Both the position numbers and the translations under genes were made by a program. Positions 1-8,707 of a stretch of DNA of 64,000 nucleotides are shown here, in pieces. How positions within the stretch are numbered: position 1 is the stretch's first letter; each line of letters begins with the position of its first letter. A model generated the notes under the pieces. It saw only the letters and a list, made by a program, of their open reading frames with translations. It was not told the DNA's origin and made no database searches. Origin of the DNA: a bacterium (GTDB lineage Bacteria; Planctomycetota; Planctomycetia; Pirellulales; Pirellulaceae); the NCBI GenBank assembly GCA_030430075.1, contig JAUIGN010000008.1:1-64000 (forward strand), in the 5' to 3' direction.

Positions 1-152
1 AACCGTTGGCCGGCCAGGAGGACCACGCCACGACCCGGCTGGCCAGCGACGAGCGGCTGCTCGACCTCCGCCTGAAGCGAACCGACGAAGAGGAACTCGA
101 CTCCGCTTCCCACGACGACTTCTTCGCGAACCTCGGTGAGGATGACGTTTGA
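1..152 (+). CDS. C-terminal end of an unidentified acidic protein (partial)
   Basis: The frame that starts at base 3 is open from the window edge to a TGA at 150-152 and gives about 49 residues ending in FFANLGEDDV. The tail is rich in Asp and Glu (RTDEEELD, then GEDDV). No domain can be recognised from so short a piece, so no function is given. It is followed by about 350 bases without a gene. Confidence 0.55.
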   Translation, partial: PLAGQEDHATTRLASDERLLDLRLKRTDEEELDSASHDDFFANLGEDDV

Positions 153-244
153 GTGGGGGGTGACGTAGCGGCCCAATGACGCTCGATGGCAACTGACTGA
201 CGGTCCGATAACGACCGCGGTCAGGATGCCGGTTGGTGTTGTTG

Positions 245-430
245 GTGGGGGCCGCGGTGGGAGACCTTCGGTCGGCGGTTTCGGCGAGGTCGGAGACCTG
301 CGCCGAGCAAAAATGGAGACCTGCGCCGAGCAATGCCTGTTGTGCGCGGGTCGATTCTGTTGTGCGCGGGTCTCAGACCCCGCACCCCGGCCGACCGAAG
401 GTCTCCCCCCAACCGACCGAAGGTCTCCCC
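245..430. repeat. Repeat-family C element with inverted arms
   Basis: GAGACCTTCGGTCGGC at 261-276 is present in inverted form at about 390-405 and again at 410-427 (ACCGACCGAAGGTCTCC). Between the arms, GGAGACCTGCGCCGAGCA occurs twice in direct orientation. The same GGAGACCTTCGGTCGGCGG...GGTCGGAGACC core recurs at 8708-8760. The ORFs that cross it (DLRSAVSARSETCAEQ-like) are translations of the repeat. The rest of the 153-508 gap shows nothing else. Confidence 0.6.
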
Positions 431-508
431 CCCACCCGCCCCGCCAATTCCACCATTACGGGGCGACCGCCATTCGCTCCATGGACAACTCCCTGTTGTT
501 GCCAGGCG

Positions 509-772
509 CTACTTCGCCTTGGGGCGGTCAAAGCCGATCGCCGATAGGGCATGGTAGACTTCGTCTAATGTCTTCTCGCCAAAATTTGAAATGCTGAGCA
601 AGTCGTCGCGAGTGCAATTGAGAAGATCCTGCACCGTGAATACGCCCCGCTCTTCCAGGCAATTCGTGGTGCGGACCGAGAGGCCGATCTCTGCGGTGCT
701 CAATTCGAGACGTTCCGATAGGCTGCGAGAAGCTTCTTCGGATGCACTAAGGGGAATGCGAGTTGATGCCAT
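509..772 (-). CDS. Stand-alone RNA polymerase alpha-CTD-like protein
   Basis: The 87-residue product matches the C-terminal domain of the RNA polymerase alpha subunit almost from end to end. ELSTAEIGLSVRTTNCLEERGVFTVQDLLN is followed by the helix-hairpin-helix segment SISNFGEKTLDEVYHAL. In RpoA this domain binds UP-element DNA and activators; here there is no assembly (N-terminal) domain. The start is the ATG at 772, with an AGGAAGGAA Shine-Dalgarno just upstream on this strand. It could be a transcription modulator or DNA-binding adaptor. The family assignment is firm; the role is inferred. It is divergent from the downstream helicase gene. Confidence 0.85.
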   Translation of the reverse strand: MASTRIPLSASEEASRSLSERLELSTAEIGLSVRTTNCLEERGVFTVQDLLNCTRDDLLSISNFGEKTLDEVYHALSAIGFDRPKAK

Positions 773-1087
773 CGGTTCCTTCCTTTTGGGAGTGGGTAAT
801 GCTCCTCGATCCTCGAGAGAATCGTCGCACGATGATCTCCTCGGGAGCAGGGGAGGCGTAGTATATCAAGCCACAACCGGCTGAGTACCACTTTTCTTCA
901 CAAGTTTGCTTATCCACGCCAGCATCTCTAGCATCGCTAGCATTACAGCATGCGGCGCGGGCCGAGCGGTGGCGGATGGGGTTCTCGGATCCTGTCCTGC
1001 ATATTGCAGAGGCTGGTTTGTCATGCGATCCTGCCAGCTCCGTTTCATTGGATACCAGACCGCCTCCTGTTTCTTGGTACTTTACTC

Positions 1088-3463
1088 ATGGATTCACACC
1101 ACGAGACCGCGTCGGCCACCGACTTGTTGGATGGGTTGACGCCGGCGCAGCGTGCCGCCGTGCAGCACCAGCACGGCCCGATGTTGATCTTGGCGGGGCC
1201 GGGCAGCGGCAAGACACGCGTGGTGACGCATCGGATCGCTTATCTCTTGCGGCAGGGGATCCCGGCCCGGCAGATCCTGGCGTTGACGTTCACTAATAAG
1301 GCTGCGGAAGAAATGCAGCTCAGGCTGGCTCGGATGGCACCGGGCGAGATGGTCTGGACGGGAACGTTTCATCGATTCTGTGCAAGGCTCCTGCGTCAGC
1401 ATGCGAGACTGGTTGGGTTGGAAGAGAACTTCACGATCTACGACACCGCTGATAGCCGCAAGCTGCTGCGGTCGGCGCTCGACTCGACAGAAATCAACCT
1501 CAGCCACATCACTGTCGATCAGATCGCACATGAGATCAGCAATGCGAAGAACGACCTCGTAACGCCCGACCAGTTCGTGGGGCGTGCCGGGCAAGCGTTG
1601 GGAGGCGTCGTTGAAGTCGCTTACCCGGCGTATCAGCAGCGGTTACAACAAGCCAACGCGGTCGACTTTGACGATCTCTTGTTGCACATCGCTACGATTC
1701 TGCGGGAGAACCCGGAGTTTCGTGCCGCCATGGATGAGCGGTATCGATACATCATGGTGGATGAATACCAGGACACGAATTTTTCGCAGTACGCGATCGT
1801 GCGTGCCCTTTCCTGCGACCATCCCAATCTGGCGGTGACCGGAGACCCGGACCAGTCCATCTATGGATGGCGGGGCGCCAACCTGTCCAACATTCTGGAT
1901 TTCGAGCAGGACTTTCCGGATGTGCATGTCGTCCGGCTGGAGCAGAACTATCGCAGCACGCCGAACATCCTGCAGGTAGCCGATCACTTGATCGCTTATA
2001 ACTCGCAACGCAAACCCAAGCAGTTGTATACGGACAATCCGCCGGGCAAGCCGGTGCGATTAGTGCGTTACCCGAGCAGCCGCGACGAGGCAGAACACAT
2101 CGTAGCGCAGATCGCGGACGAGATTGCCGAGGATCGTCGCCGGCCTCGTGACTTCGCCATTTTCTACCGGATCAACGCGCTTTCACGCGCTCTGGAGAAT
2201 GCCTTTCGCAGCGCCGGAATCCCCTACCAGATCGTCAAGGGGCTGGAATTCTACCAACGGAAAGAGATCAAGGATATCTTGGCGTACCTGCACTTGATCA
2301 ACAACCCGCATAGCGACATGTCGTTCTCGCGGATCATCAACGTGCCGCCCCGCCGCATCGGCAACACGACGCTCAAGCGGCTTGATGCCCACGCACAGCG
2401 GCGGGGAATCCCACTCTTCGAAGCAGCGCGTGAAGCTGGTCAGATTGACGGATTGCGCAAACCGGCGAACACCGCGCTGCGGGGATTTGTGGAGATCATC
2501 GGTGCACTCAGTCCGTTGGCGCACGCACCGGTTCACGAGTTGATGGAGCAGGTGCTGAGTGAGTCCGGGTATCGCGAGTGGCTGGAGAGCTCGGAACTCG
2601 AGGAAGACGAAGCACGGCTCGCCAACGTCGAAGAGTTACTGACGGACGCCGCGGAATTCGACGCTCAGCATGGCGACGAGTCACCCTTGGAGGCATTTCT
2701 GGAACGGGCGGCGTTAGTGAGCGATACGGATGCATTCGAAGAAGACACTGACAAGGTGTCGTTGATGACGTTGCATGCCGCCAAGGGCCTGGAGTTCCCC
2801 TGCGTATTCATTGTGGCCGTGGAGCAAGGGATGCTTCCACACGAACGGAGCCGCGAGGACCCCAGCCAGTTGGAAGAGGAGCGTCGCCTGTTGTTCGTCG
2901 GGATCACTCGAGCGGAAGAAGAGCTGCAACTGAGCAACGCGGCCTACCGATTCTCACGGGGACGCCAGGAGATGGCGATTCCGAGTGCCTTCCTGATGGA
3001 ATTGCCGCGTGACGAAATGGATGTGTTCGAACCATCGTCGTCGGCTCGATCGGCCGCAAGGTGGCACGACAATGACAGCGACTACGTTCAGGACTTCGGG
3101 GACGATTTCGGTGGGGACGCCGTTCACCTGGATGAGGCGGAGGATCCGCTGTTGGCCGAGGAAAAACAGCGTGCGTTCGAGCAGCGTCGTTCGTCACCGG
3201 CGGCGTTGTCCGGAATCACGGCAGCCGCCCGCCTGCTGGACCAGACCCTGGAGGGCGATTCCACCAGCCGCCCCTTGCCACCCGATGCCTATGCCGAGGG
3301 CATGACGGTCAGTCACCCGGGACGCGGACTGGGGCGAATCGTCGCATTGAGCGGCAAGAAAAACAAACGGGTGGCCACGGTTCAGTTCTTCGACTCATCG
3401 ACTCCCAAGCAGTACGTACTGGCATTCAGCAACCTGGTGCCAGTCGACTTACCTGAACAATGA
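1088..3463 (+). CDS. uvrD: UvrD/PcrA-type ATP-dependent DNA helicase (SF1A)
   Basis: This 791-residue 3'-5' DNA helicase would act in repair and replication restart. All SF1 motifs are visible: Walker A GPGSGKT (37-43), Walker B VDEYQDTN (about 223), GDPDQSIYGWRGA (about 251), LEQNYRST, VSLMTLHAAKGLEF and LLFVGITRAEE. The C-terminal ~55 residues (GMTVSHPGRGLGRIVAL to the end) resemble the Tudor-like PcrA tail that contacts RNA polymerase. The open frame extends to 950, but the extra 46 residues have no family similarity. The ATG at 1088, followed by MDSHHETASATDLLDGLTPAQRAAV, fits the family start. It could equally be named pcrA. Confidence 0.95.
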   Translation: MDSHHETASATDLLDGLTPAQRAAVQHQHGPMLILAGPGSGKTRVVTHRIAYLLRQGIPARQILALTFTNKAAEEMQLRLARMAPGEMVWTGTFHRFCARLLRQHARLVGLEENFTIYDTADSRKLLRSALDSTEINLSHITVDQIAHEISNAKNDLVTPDQFVGRAGQALGGVVEVAYPAYQQRLQQANAVDFDDLLLHIATILRENPEFRAAMDERYRYIMVDEYQDTNFSQYAIVRALSCDHPNLAVTGDPDQSIYGWRGANLSNILDFEQDFPDVHVVRLEQNYRSTPNILQVADHLIAYNSQRKPKQLYTDNPPGKPVRLVRYPSSRDEAEHIVAQIADEIAEDRRRPRDFAIFYRINALSRALENAFRSAGIPYQIVKGLEFYQRKEIKDILAYLHLINNPHSDMSFSRIINVPPRRIGNTTLKRLDAHAQRRGIPLFEAAREAGQIDGLRKPANTALRGFVEIIGALSPLAHAPVHELMEQVLSESGYREWLESSELEEDEARLANVEELLTDAAEFDAQHGDESPLEAFLERAALVSDTDAFEEDTDKVSLMTLHAAKGLEFPCVFIVAVEQGMLPHERSREDPSQLEEERRLLFVGITRAEEELQLSNAAYRFSRGRQEMAIPSAFLMELPRDEMDVFEPSSSARSAARWHDNDSDYVQDFGDDFGGDAVHLDEAEDPLLAEEKQRAFEQRRSSPAALSGITAAARLLDQTLEGDSTSRPLPPDAYAEGMTVSHPGRGLGRIVALSGKKNKRVATVQFFDSSTPKQYVLAFSNLVPVDLPEQ

Positions 3464-3485
3464 TGGTTGCCGTCGCGACATGATG

Positions 3486-3803
3486 TCAGTCAATCTTGAC
3501 GCGACCGTTGGCCGGGTTCAGCTCGAACGGTTGATTGGTCACCGGATTGAGCGGGATGGGCTCGGAGTAGTAACCGCTCGTGTGGAGCGTCTCGAGATCG
3601 GGTGGAAACGAGCCGTTCTCAAAGTAATAGGTTTCCAGTGCGTCGTTCAGGTCGGACCGGTACTGGGCCGCGCCGGCTTGCTTGGCTGCGTCGGTCGATC
3701 CGGAAAGTCGGGGAATGATGATCGCGGCGAGCGCCCCGATGATCGTGATCACGGCCAGCAACTCGAGGAGCGAGAATCCGCGTTTGCGCGACTTGGAAAG
3801 CAT
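3486..3803 (-). CDS. Type II secretion/type IV pilin-like pseudopilin (GspG-like)
   Basis: This 105-residue protein has a class III prepilin leader: a short basic stretch MLSKSRKRG followed by FSLLELLAVITIIGALAAII, with cleavage expected after the Gly and Glu at +5 as usual. After the N-terminal helix the mature part carries YRSDLNDALETYYFENGSFPPDLETL, typical of major pseudopilins of the GspG group. It would be inserted in the inner membrane and assembled into a short pseudopilus. No other secretion genes are nearby, so it is a solitary pilin gene convergent with the helicase gene. Confidence 0.85.
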   Translation of the reverse strand: MLSKSRKRGFSLLELLAVITIIGALAAIIIPRLSGSTDAAKQAGAAQYRSDLNDALETYYFENGSFPPDLETLHTSGYYSEPIPLNPVTNQPFELNPANGRVKID

Positions 3804-4453
3804 ATTCGTAGTTCCTTGACTGACCCACCCCGAGTGATTTTGTACGCCCCTTCAAGGATAGGTCAAAATCTTCGGAAAACTTGCGCCGCACGCGTCTCGA
3901 GCGAAGTAATTTCCCAGAAATCCGGCCTTGGCCGCGAGGCTGGCTCGTCTTCCAGGCGGACCGAATCGCACCACCGCTACGACCCATACAATCCAACCTG
4001 GCCTCGGCAGCAACCTTGCCGCGCCGCGATGGGTGGCGCGTATTCGTTCACAGCGGGTCGTTTTGTCGAGCATGACCTACGCTGCTTGGCTCGGATCAGT
4101 CATCGACAAACGGTGAATCCTTGCAGGTCGCTGTTTGGCAATCGTTGGTGGACTTGCCCAAATCGCCGCGCCGATCGATCGGAACACGTGAGCGTCCGGT
4201 TTGTTCGGCGATCAACGCAACCGGGGCGAACGCTTAACGGCTGATGATCGGTCTGGCCTGGGCGAACGCTCAACGGCAGATGATCGGCCTGGGCGAACGC
4301 TCGACGGCCGATCCGTGATCGGGGGCGGTGGGCAAGGCACGGTTTGTCCAGGCAGGGGAGTTTGGCCCCGTCGGGCCGCGAGCGATATATTGGCGAGAGC
4401 GTTTCCGCGGTTCGACGCGCTAACCATCATCAATCATGGGTGGGAGAATTGCC
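3804..4453. other. Intergenic region between pseudopilin and oxidoreductase genes
   Basis: No convincing gene is visible in these ~650 bases. The ORFs present are translations of repeats or of the strand opposite the pilin gene. The distal part holds a repeat-family A element with tandem partial copies (4181-4312). GGGAG at about 4440 is the likely ribosome binding site of the next gene. Confidence 0.5.
4181..4312. repeat. Repeat-family A element with two extra tandem partial copies
   Basis: The element runs GTGAGCGTCCGGTTTGTTCGGCG...AACCGGGGCGAACGC..AACGGCTGATG, the same layout as copies near 8601, 14239, 19643, 31990 and 40289. The part GGGCGAACGCTCAACGGC.GATGATCGGCCT is then repeated from 4260 and again from 4291 with a period of about 31-36 bases. 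Confidence 0.7.
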
Positions 4454-5773
4454 ATGAGCACGACACCTCGCCGAGAGTTTCTTCGCGCCGCAGGCTGGGG
4501 CGCCGCCACCATGTCGCTCAGCCAGCAGGTTGTTCACGCAGCCCCGAACGAACGCTGCGTGGTTGGGGTGATTGGCCCCGGTGGCATGGGGACGGTACAC
4601 ACGCGATTGCTCGCTTCGCGGCAGGACGTCGAGGTGCGGTACGTATGTGACGTGGATCAGAGCCGGTTGGAAAAGGCAGGCGAGGTCGTGCGCGGCGCCA
4701 GCGGCAAGGCGCCTCGCCAGACGACCGACCTTCGCGAGATACTGGCCGATGCGAGTGTTGATGCGGTGTTCATCGCAACTCCAGACCATTGGCACGCACC
4801 GGCGGCAATTCTAGCGCTGGACGCGGGGAAGCACGTTTACGTCGAGAAACCGTGCAGCCACAACATTCGTGAAGGGCGCCTGATGGCGGACGCCGTCAAA
4901 AGGAGCGGCAAACTGCTTCAGGTCGGAACACAAAGCCGCAGCACGGACGTCGTGCGGGAAGGCATCGAGCGGATTCGGGGGGGCGAGATTGGTGAAATCC
5001 TTGTCGCCAAGGCCTGGAACAGCCAACGCCGCGGCTCGATCGGCAAGACGCAGCCTAGCGATCCACCGAACCAACTCGATTACGACCAATGGGTCGGGCC
5101 CGCACCGATGGTTCCCTATCGCTCGAACCTGCTGCCGGGTGTCTGGCGGTGGTGGCACAATTTCGGATGCGGCGACATTGGCAACGACGGTGTGCACGAT
5201 ATCGATGTTGCGCTGTGGGGGCTGGGCGTGGAAACGCATCCGTCGAAAGTCACCTGCCTGGGCGGCAAGTACTTCTTCGATGACGACCAAGAATTCCCGG
5301 ACACACAATACGCCGTCTTCGAGTATCCTCAGGCGAAGGCGCCGGCCAACCGGGCCAAACAATTGATCTTTGAACAGCGCATCTGGTCCCCTTATCCGCA
5401 GGAAGGCTATGACAACGGGGCCGCCTTCTACGGGACCGCGGGCGTTCTGATTCTTGGCCACACCACGGGATGGCGCCTGTACGGCCCGCGGATGAAACTG
5501 ATTGCTGAAAAGACCGGACGCGTGTCGCTACCGGCCCACCACTCGAATTTCTTCGCCTGCCTGCGCGGCGAGCAACAACAGCTCAACGCCGACATCCACG
5601 TCGGCCATCGGGCCGCGACCATCGTGCACCTGGCCAACATTGCGAACCGTGTGGGCGACGTACTGCATTTCGATCCCGACCGCGAGCGGATCACCAACAA
5701 CATGGCGGGTGACGCCCTGGTCAAACGCAGTTATCGAGACGGCCATTGGGCCGTTCCTCAAGGCGTTTCGTGA
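4454..5773 (+). CDS. Gfo/Idh/MocA-family oxidoreductase with twin-arginine signal
   Basis: This 439-residue protein is predicted to be an NAD(P)-dependent oxidoreductase of the Gfo/Idh/MocA family, common in planctomycetes for sugar or cyclitol turnover. The N-terminus MSTTPRREFLRAAGWGAATM is a Tat-type signal (RREFL) ending near AVVHAA-like residues. A Rossmann motif follows (VVGVIGPGGMG), then the family motif YVEKPCSHN and a C-terminal domain with GDIGNDGVHDIDVALW. The ATG at 4454 is preferred to 4436 because a GGGAG sits about eight bases upstream and the Tat motif then lies at the N-terminus. It is convergent with the cdd gene. The substrate is unknown. Confidence 0.9.
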   Translation: MSTTPRREFLRAAGWGAATMSLSQQVVHAAPNERCVVGVIGPGGMGTVHTRLLASRQDVEVRYVCDVDQSRLEKAGEVVRGASGKAPRQTTDLREILADASVDAVFIATPDHWHAPAAILALDAGKHVYVEKPCSHNIREGRLMADAVKRSGKLLQVGTQSRSTDVVREGIERIRGGEIGEILVAKAWNSQRRGSIGKTQPSDPPNQLDYDQWVGPAPMVPYRSNLLPGVWRWWHNFGCGDIGNDGVHDIDVALWGLGVETHPSKVTCLGGKYFFDDDQEFPDTQYAVFEYPQAKAPANRAKQLIFEQRIWSPYPQEGYDNGAAFYGTAGVLILGHTTGWRLYGPRMKLIAEKTGRVSLPAHHSNFFACLRGEQQQLNADIHVGHRAATIVHLANIANRVGDVLHFDPDRERITNNMAGDALVKRSYRDGHWAVPQGVS

Positions 5774-5902
5774 TCCGTTGTCATCACACGGGCGAACCGG
5801 CCACGTCGGTGGCGGCTGCGCGATGCGGCCACTCGTTACATGCGGGACAACTCGAGTGATTCCGCGGGGCGCAGGCGGCAACCGGCTGCTGGTCGGCCGT
5901 CA

Positions 5903-6295
5903 TCACGTGGCGCGACGAAAACGGTCCGGCAGCATTTCGTTCAGCGAGGTAGTGCGTTGAATCCGTCCGCCGGCGTCGCAGATTGCGATCGGCAACTGGT
6001 CGCAAAATTCGGCGAGTACCTGGAGGCAGGCGCCGCACGGCGCCGCGCCGGCCTGGGTCGCAACGACCAGTCCGGTGAACACCTGCCGGCCGGCGGCAAC
6101 AGCCGACCCCACCGCCACACGTTCCGCACAAATTGTCAGTCCGTACGATGCATTTTCGACATTGCATCCCGAAAACAGGGACCCGTCGCTTGCCTGCAGC
6201 GCCGCGCCGACAGCGAATTGCGAATAGGGTGCGTACGCCAGACGTCGCGCTTGGAGCGCGGACTGTACGAGTTCGTCAAAGTTGATCTGCGTCAT
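5903..6295 (-). CDS. cdd: Cytidine deaminase
   Basis: This 130-residue protein has the usual length for homotetrameric zinc cytidine deaminases, which convert cytidine or deoxycytidine to uridine forms in pyrimidine salvage. The catalytic motif CNVENASYGLTICAER supplies the Glu, and the zinc cysteines are in PCGACLQVL. SQFAVGAAL near the N-terminus is also typical. The start is the ATG at 6295 (MTQINFDELVQ); the longer frame to 6409 runs through a palindromic repeat. The pyrimidine-nucleoside phosphorylase gene lies 161 bases upstream on the same strand, which fits a nucleoside salvage unit. Confidence 0.93.
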   Translation of the reverse strand: MTQINFDELVQSALQARRLAYAPYSQFAVGAALQASDGSLFSGCNVENASYGLTICAERVAVGSAVAAGRQVFTGLVVATQAGAAPCGACLQVLAEFCDQLPIAICDAGGRIQRTTSLNEMLPDRFRRAT

Positions 6296-6323
6296 CGTAC
6301 ATGGATTGTGGTTGAAGTTGTCT

Positions 6324-6340
6324 GTCATGCCGTGCATGAC
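6324..6340. repeat. Repeat-family B palindrome (copy 1)
   Basis: GTCATGCCGTGCATGAC is a perfect 7-bp inverted repeat with a 3-base centre. It lies about 30 bases upstream of the cdd start, between two genes of the same strand. Five further copies occur in this window. Confidence 0.75.
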
Positions 6341-6456
6341 GTGCGAAGTTGTCAAGAACGGGAACCAACCGGACACGTCCGCGGCCCGCCAGCCTGCCTG
6401 CCGCGCCACCGAACCATGGAACCAGGTCCCGCGCCAGATGGATCGTCCGCGATCGC

Positions 6457-7752
6457 TTACGTCATTCCAGTACGTTCGGCGATCAATGCCGGCCGTGCGG
6501 GACGGTTGTCGCTCACCAGGATACTCGCTTCAATCCGCGGTCGCACATGGGCCGCTCGACCGTCGTCCGCGAAGACGCGCACCAGCGGCTGGCCGCGATC
6601 GACGGGATCACCGATCTTGACCAGCATCTCCAGGCCCACTCGGTGATCGATCTTGTCGGTTATCAGCTTGCGGCCACCGCCCAATTCGATCACCGCCTGT
6701 CCGAGTTGCTCCGTTTGGATCCGGTCGACGAATCCTGACCGGCTCGCCAACACCTCGGTTGCCGGAGCGAGCGGTATGCGAACGTCGAGATCGCCTCCCT
6801 GGGCGGCGATCATTTGCTCGAATTTTTCCCAGCCGCGGCCCGCTGCCAGGTGATCCTCAAGCATGGTGGCAGCTTGTTGAAGGGATGGCGCGGCGCCGAC
6901 AGCGACCAGGAGATCGGCTCCGAGCGAGGTTGTGAGGGCGACCAGATCGTCCGGTCCCTCCCCCTGCAGAGTCGCGATCGCTTCATCGACTTCGGCCCGA
7001 TTTCCGATCATCCTTCCCAAGGGCTGGTCCATGTTTGTTAGTTGGGCGGACGTGGCAACGCCCATGCGCCGCCCCGTGTCGGCCAGCGAGGCTGCCAACG
7101 CCCGGGCTTGCTCCATCGTTTTCATGAATGACCCCGAGCCGAATTTGACGTCCAGCACCAATCCGGACAATCCCTCGCTCAGCTTCTTGCTCATGATGCT
7201 GGCGGTAATCAGCGGAATCGAAGCGACGGTCGCGGTGACATCGCGGAGTGCGTACAGTTTCCGGTCCGCCGGCGCAATCCGGGCGGACGCCCCGGCGATG
7301 ACACAGCCGACTTGCGCGACGGTCGTCTGGATTTCTTCGTTGGTCAGATCGACGCGCAGCCCGGGGATGGACTCTAGCTTGTCGAGCGTTCCGCCGGTCG
7401 GCCCCAAGCCGCGGCCGGAGATCATCGGCACCCAGACGCCGCAACACGCCAGCAACGGAGCGAGCACCAAGGAGACTTTGTCGCCGACCCCGCCGGTCGA
7501 GTGTTTGTCGACGATGGGCGGGGCGTCACCGGGCCAGGCCAACGTATCGCCGGAGTCCAGCATCGCCTCGGTCAAGGCGGCCGTTTCCTCGGAGTTCATC
7601 CCTTGCAGGTAGATCGCCATCGCCAGCGCAGCCATCTGGTAGTCCGCGATCCGTCCCGCCGCGTAGCCGGCAATAAACTCGGCAATCTGCCTTCGCGAGA
7701 GAGCTCCGCCATCCCGCTTCGCGGCGATCACAACCGTTGGTGAGAAATCCAT
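6457..7752 (-). CDS. deoA: Pyrimidine-nucleoside/thymidine phosphorylase
   Basis: The 431-residue product belongs to the family that splits thymidine or uridine with phosphate to give the base and (deoxy)ribose-1-phosphate. Visible features are VDKHSTGGVGDK (phosphate binding), the family signature SGRGLGPTGGTLDKLE, MSKKLSEGLSGLVLDVKFG, and a C-terminal domain with DHRVGLEMLVKIGDPV. The length is normal for the family. The start at 7752 (MDFSPTVVIAAKRDGG) is chosen because families begin close to the 'KRDGG' segment; the longer frame to 7848 has no similarity. It precedes cdd on the same strand. Confidence 0.93.
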   Translation of the reverse strand: MDFSPTVVIAAKRDGGALSRRQIAEFIAGYAAGRIADYQMAALAMAIYLQGMNSEETAALTEAMLDSGDTLAWPGDAPPIVDKHSTGGVGDKVSLVLAPLLACCGVWVPMISGRGLGPTGGTLDKLESIPGLRVDLTNEEIQTTVAQVGCVIAGASARIAPADRKLYALRDVTATVASIPLITASIMSKKLSEGLSGLVLDVKFGSGSFMKTMEQARALAASLADTGRRMGVATSAQLTNMDQPLGRMIGNRAEVDEAIATLQGEGPDDLVALTTSLGADLLVAVGAAPSLQQAATMLEDHLAAGRGWEKFEQMIAAQGGDLDVRIPLAPATEVLASRSGFVDRIQTEQLGQAVIELGGGRKLITDKIDHRVGLEMLVKIGDPVDRGQPLVRVFADDGRAAHVRPRIEASILVSDNRPARPALIAERTGMT

Positions 7753-7900
7753 GATGGTCACCGTATGCAAATCAGCGTTTGATCGTAACAGCGCCATGGC
7801 TCCCTGGCCGACCACCGGCAGCCAGGCTTCGCGGCAGCCCCGTTCCATTCGAGCGGTTCATGCCTGCTGCAACCATCAGTGACGCCGTCCCCTGGTCTCT

Positions 7901-8455
7901 TCAATGCACGTCGAGCAGCATGTCGCTGTAGGAACTCGTCAGCAGGCGGGAGGGTGGAATGGCAAACTGGGATTGCAGCCGGTTGACGACCGCCTGGCCT
8001 TGGTCCTGCTGCCCCGCATGTTCCAAGACCGCTTCAAACTCGAGGAACGTTCCCAGTTGTTCAACGTTGTCGAGGTGGATTCGTACGTTCTTGTGGAGGT
8101 AGATTTCGCGATGCTTGGCCACCCGCACCAGCACGCCGAGCACCGCGGTCAGCCCGGCCAGCATGGCGGCAGGGTCAGGAACGTCAATCAGGTAATAATG
8201 GCTCGCTTTGGCATCGCTGGTGTTCGGCCGGTGATACGCGATCAACTGGGCGGGACCACCACGGATCTCGCGGAGCTTCAACCGACCCTCGCGGCAATGA
8301 AAGTAGGTATCGACCTGCTGCTGGTCAGGGAGACGGGAGGTGGCCAGCCGGGCCGCAATCGTGCGTGCATCGTCGAGCGACGGTAAGCGGGCTTTCAGCT
8401 CGACGTTACACCGAACCTGCTGGTCATCGCCGTGCGGACTCTCCGGTAAACTCAT
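7901..8455 (-). CDS. CYTH-domain protein (class IV adenylate cyclase/triphosphatase-like)
   Basis: This protein of about 184 residues looks like a CYTH-fold enzyme. Near the N-terminus is NVELKARLPSLDDAR, then QVDTYFHCREGRLKLREIRG, LIAYHRPNT, and later REIYLHKNVRIHLDNVEQLGTFLEFE, all in the order of the class IV adenylate cyclase-like group. The usual ExExK signature reads NVELK here, so the first Glu is replaced by Asn. CYTH proteins hydrolyse triphosphates or make cyclic AMP with divalent metals; the substrate cannot be told from sequence. The start at 8455 (MSLPESPHGDDQ) is likely; an ATG at 8524 inside a perfect palindrome is less so. Confidence 0.82.
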   Translation of the reverse strand: MSLPESPHGDDQQVRCNVELKARLPSLDDARTIAARLATSRLPDQQQVDTYFHCREGRLKLREIRGGPAQLIAYHRPNTSDAKASHYYLIDVPDPAAMLAGLTAVLGVLVRVAKHREIYLHKNVRIHLDNVEQLGTFLEFEAVLEHAGQQDQGQAVVNRLQSQFAIPPSRLLTSSYSDMLLDVH

Positions 8456-8510
8456 GCCGACACCAGATTGAGCAAAAATGCGGTAGGTTGCGTGTTGTTG
8501 GAGCGCCGAA

Positions 8511-8536
8511 CGTTGTTCGTTCATGAACGAACAACG
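8511..8536. promoter_or_regulatory. Perfect 26-bp palindrome upstream of the CYTH gene
   Basis: The sequence reads identically on both strands over 26 bases; its half is CGTTGTTCGTTCA. It lies about 55 bases upstream of the chosen CYTH start. There is no T-run beside it, so an operator or recombination site is more likely than a terminator. Function is inferred from symmetry and position only. Confidence 0.5.
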
Positions 8537-8600
8537 ATTCAGGGCACGTCGGTGTGTCGCAATCTTTTGCAGGGAACGGACTCGACGCACCACGCATCTC

Positions 8601-8681
8601 AGGCGGAATGCGTCAGCGCCCAGTTTGTTCTGCGATCCAGGGAACCGGGGCTAACGCCCGACGGCTGATGAAGTATCCAGC
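8601..8681. repeat. Repeat-family A element
   Basis: GGAATGCGTCAGCGCCCAG..., then AACCGGGGCTAACGCC and ACGGCTGATG follow the shared layout of this family. No coding signal is seen. Confidence 0.7.
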
Positions 8682-8707
8682 CTAACAGGTTTGGCAATCG
8701 CGTTGGG

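Noticed and set aside
3480..4244. 254-codon plus-strand ORF opposite the pseudopilin
   Set aside because: The minus strand encodes a clear prepilin; this ORF continues into a dispersed repeat.
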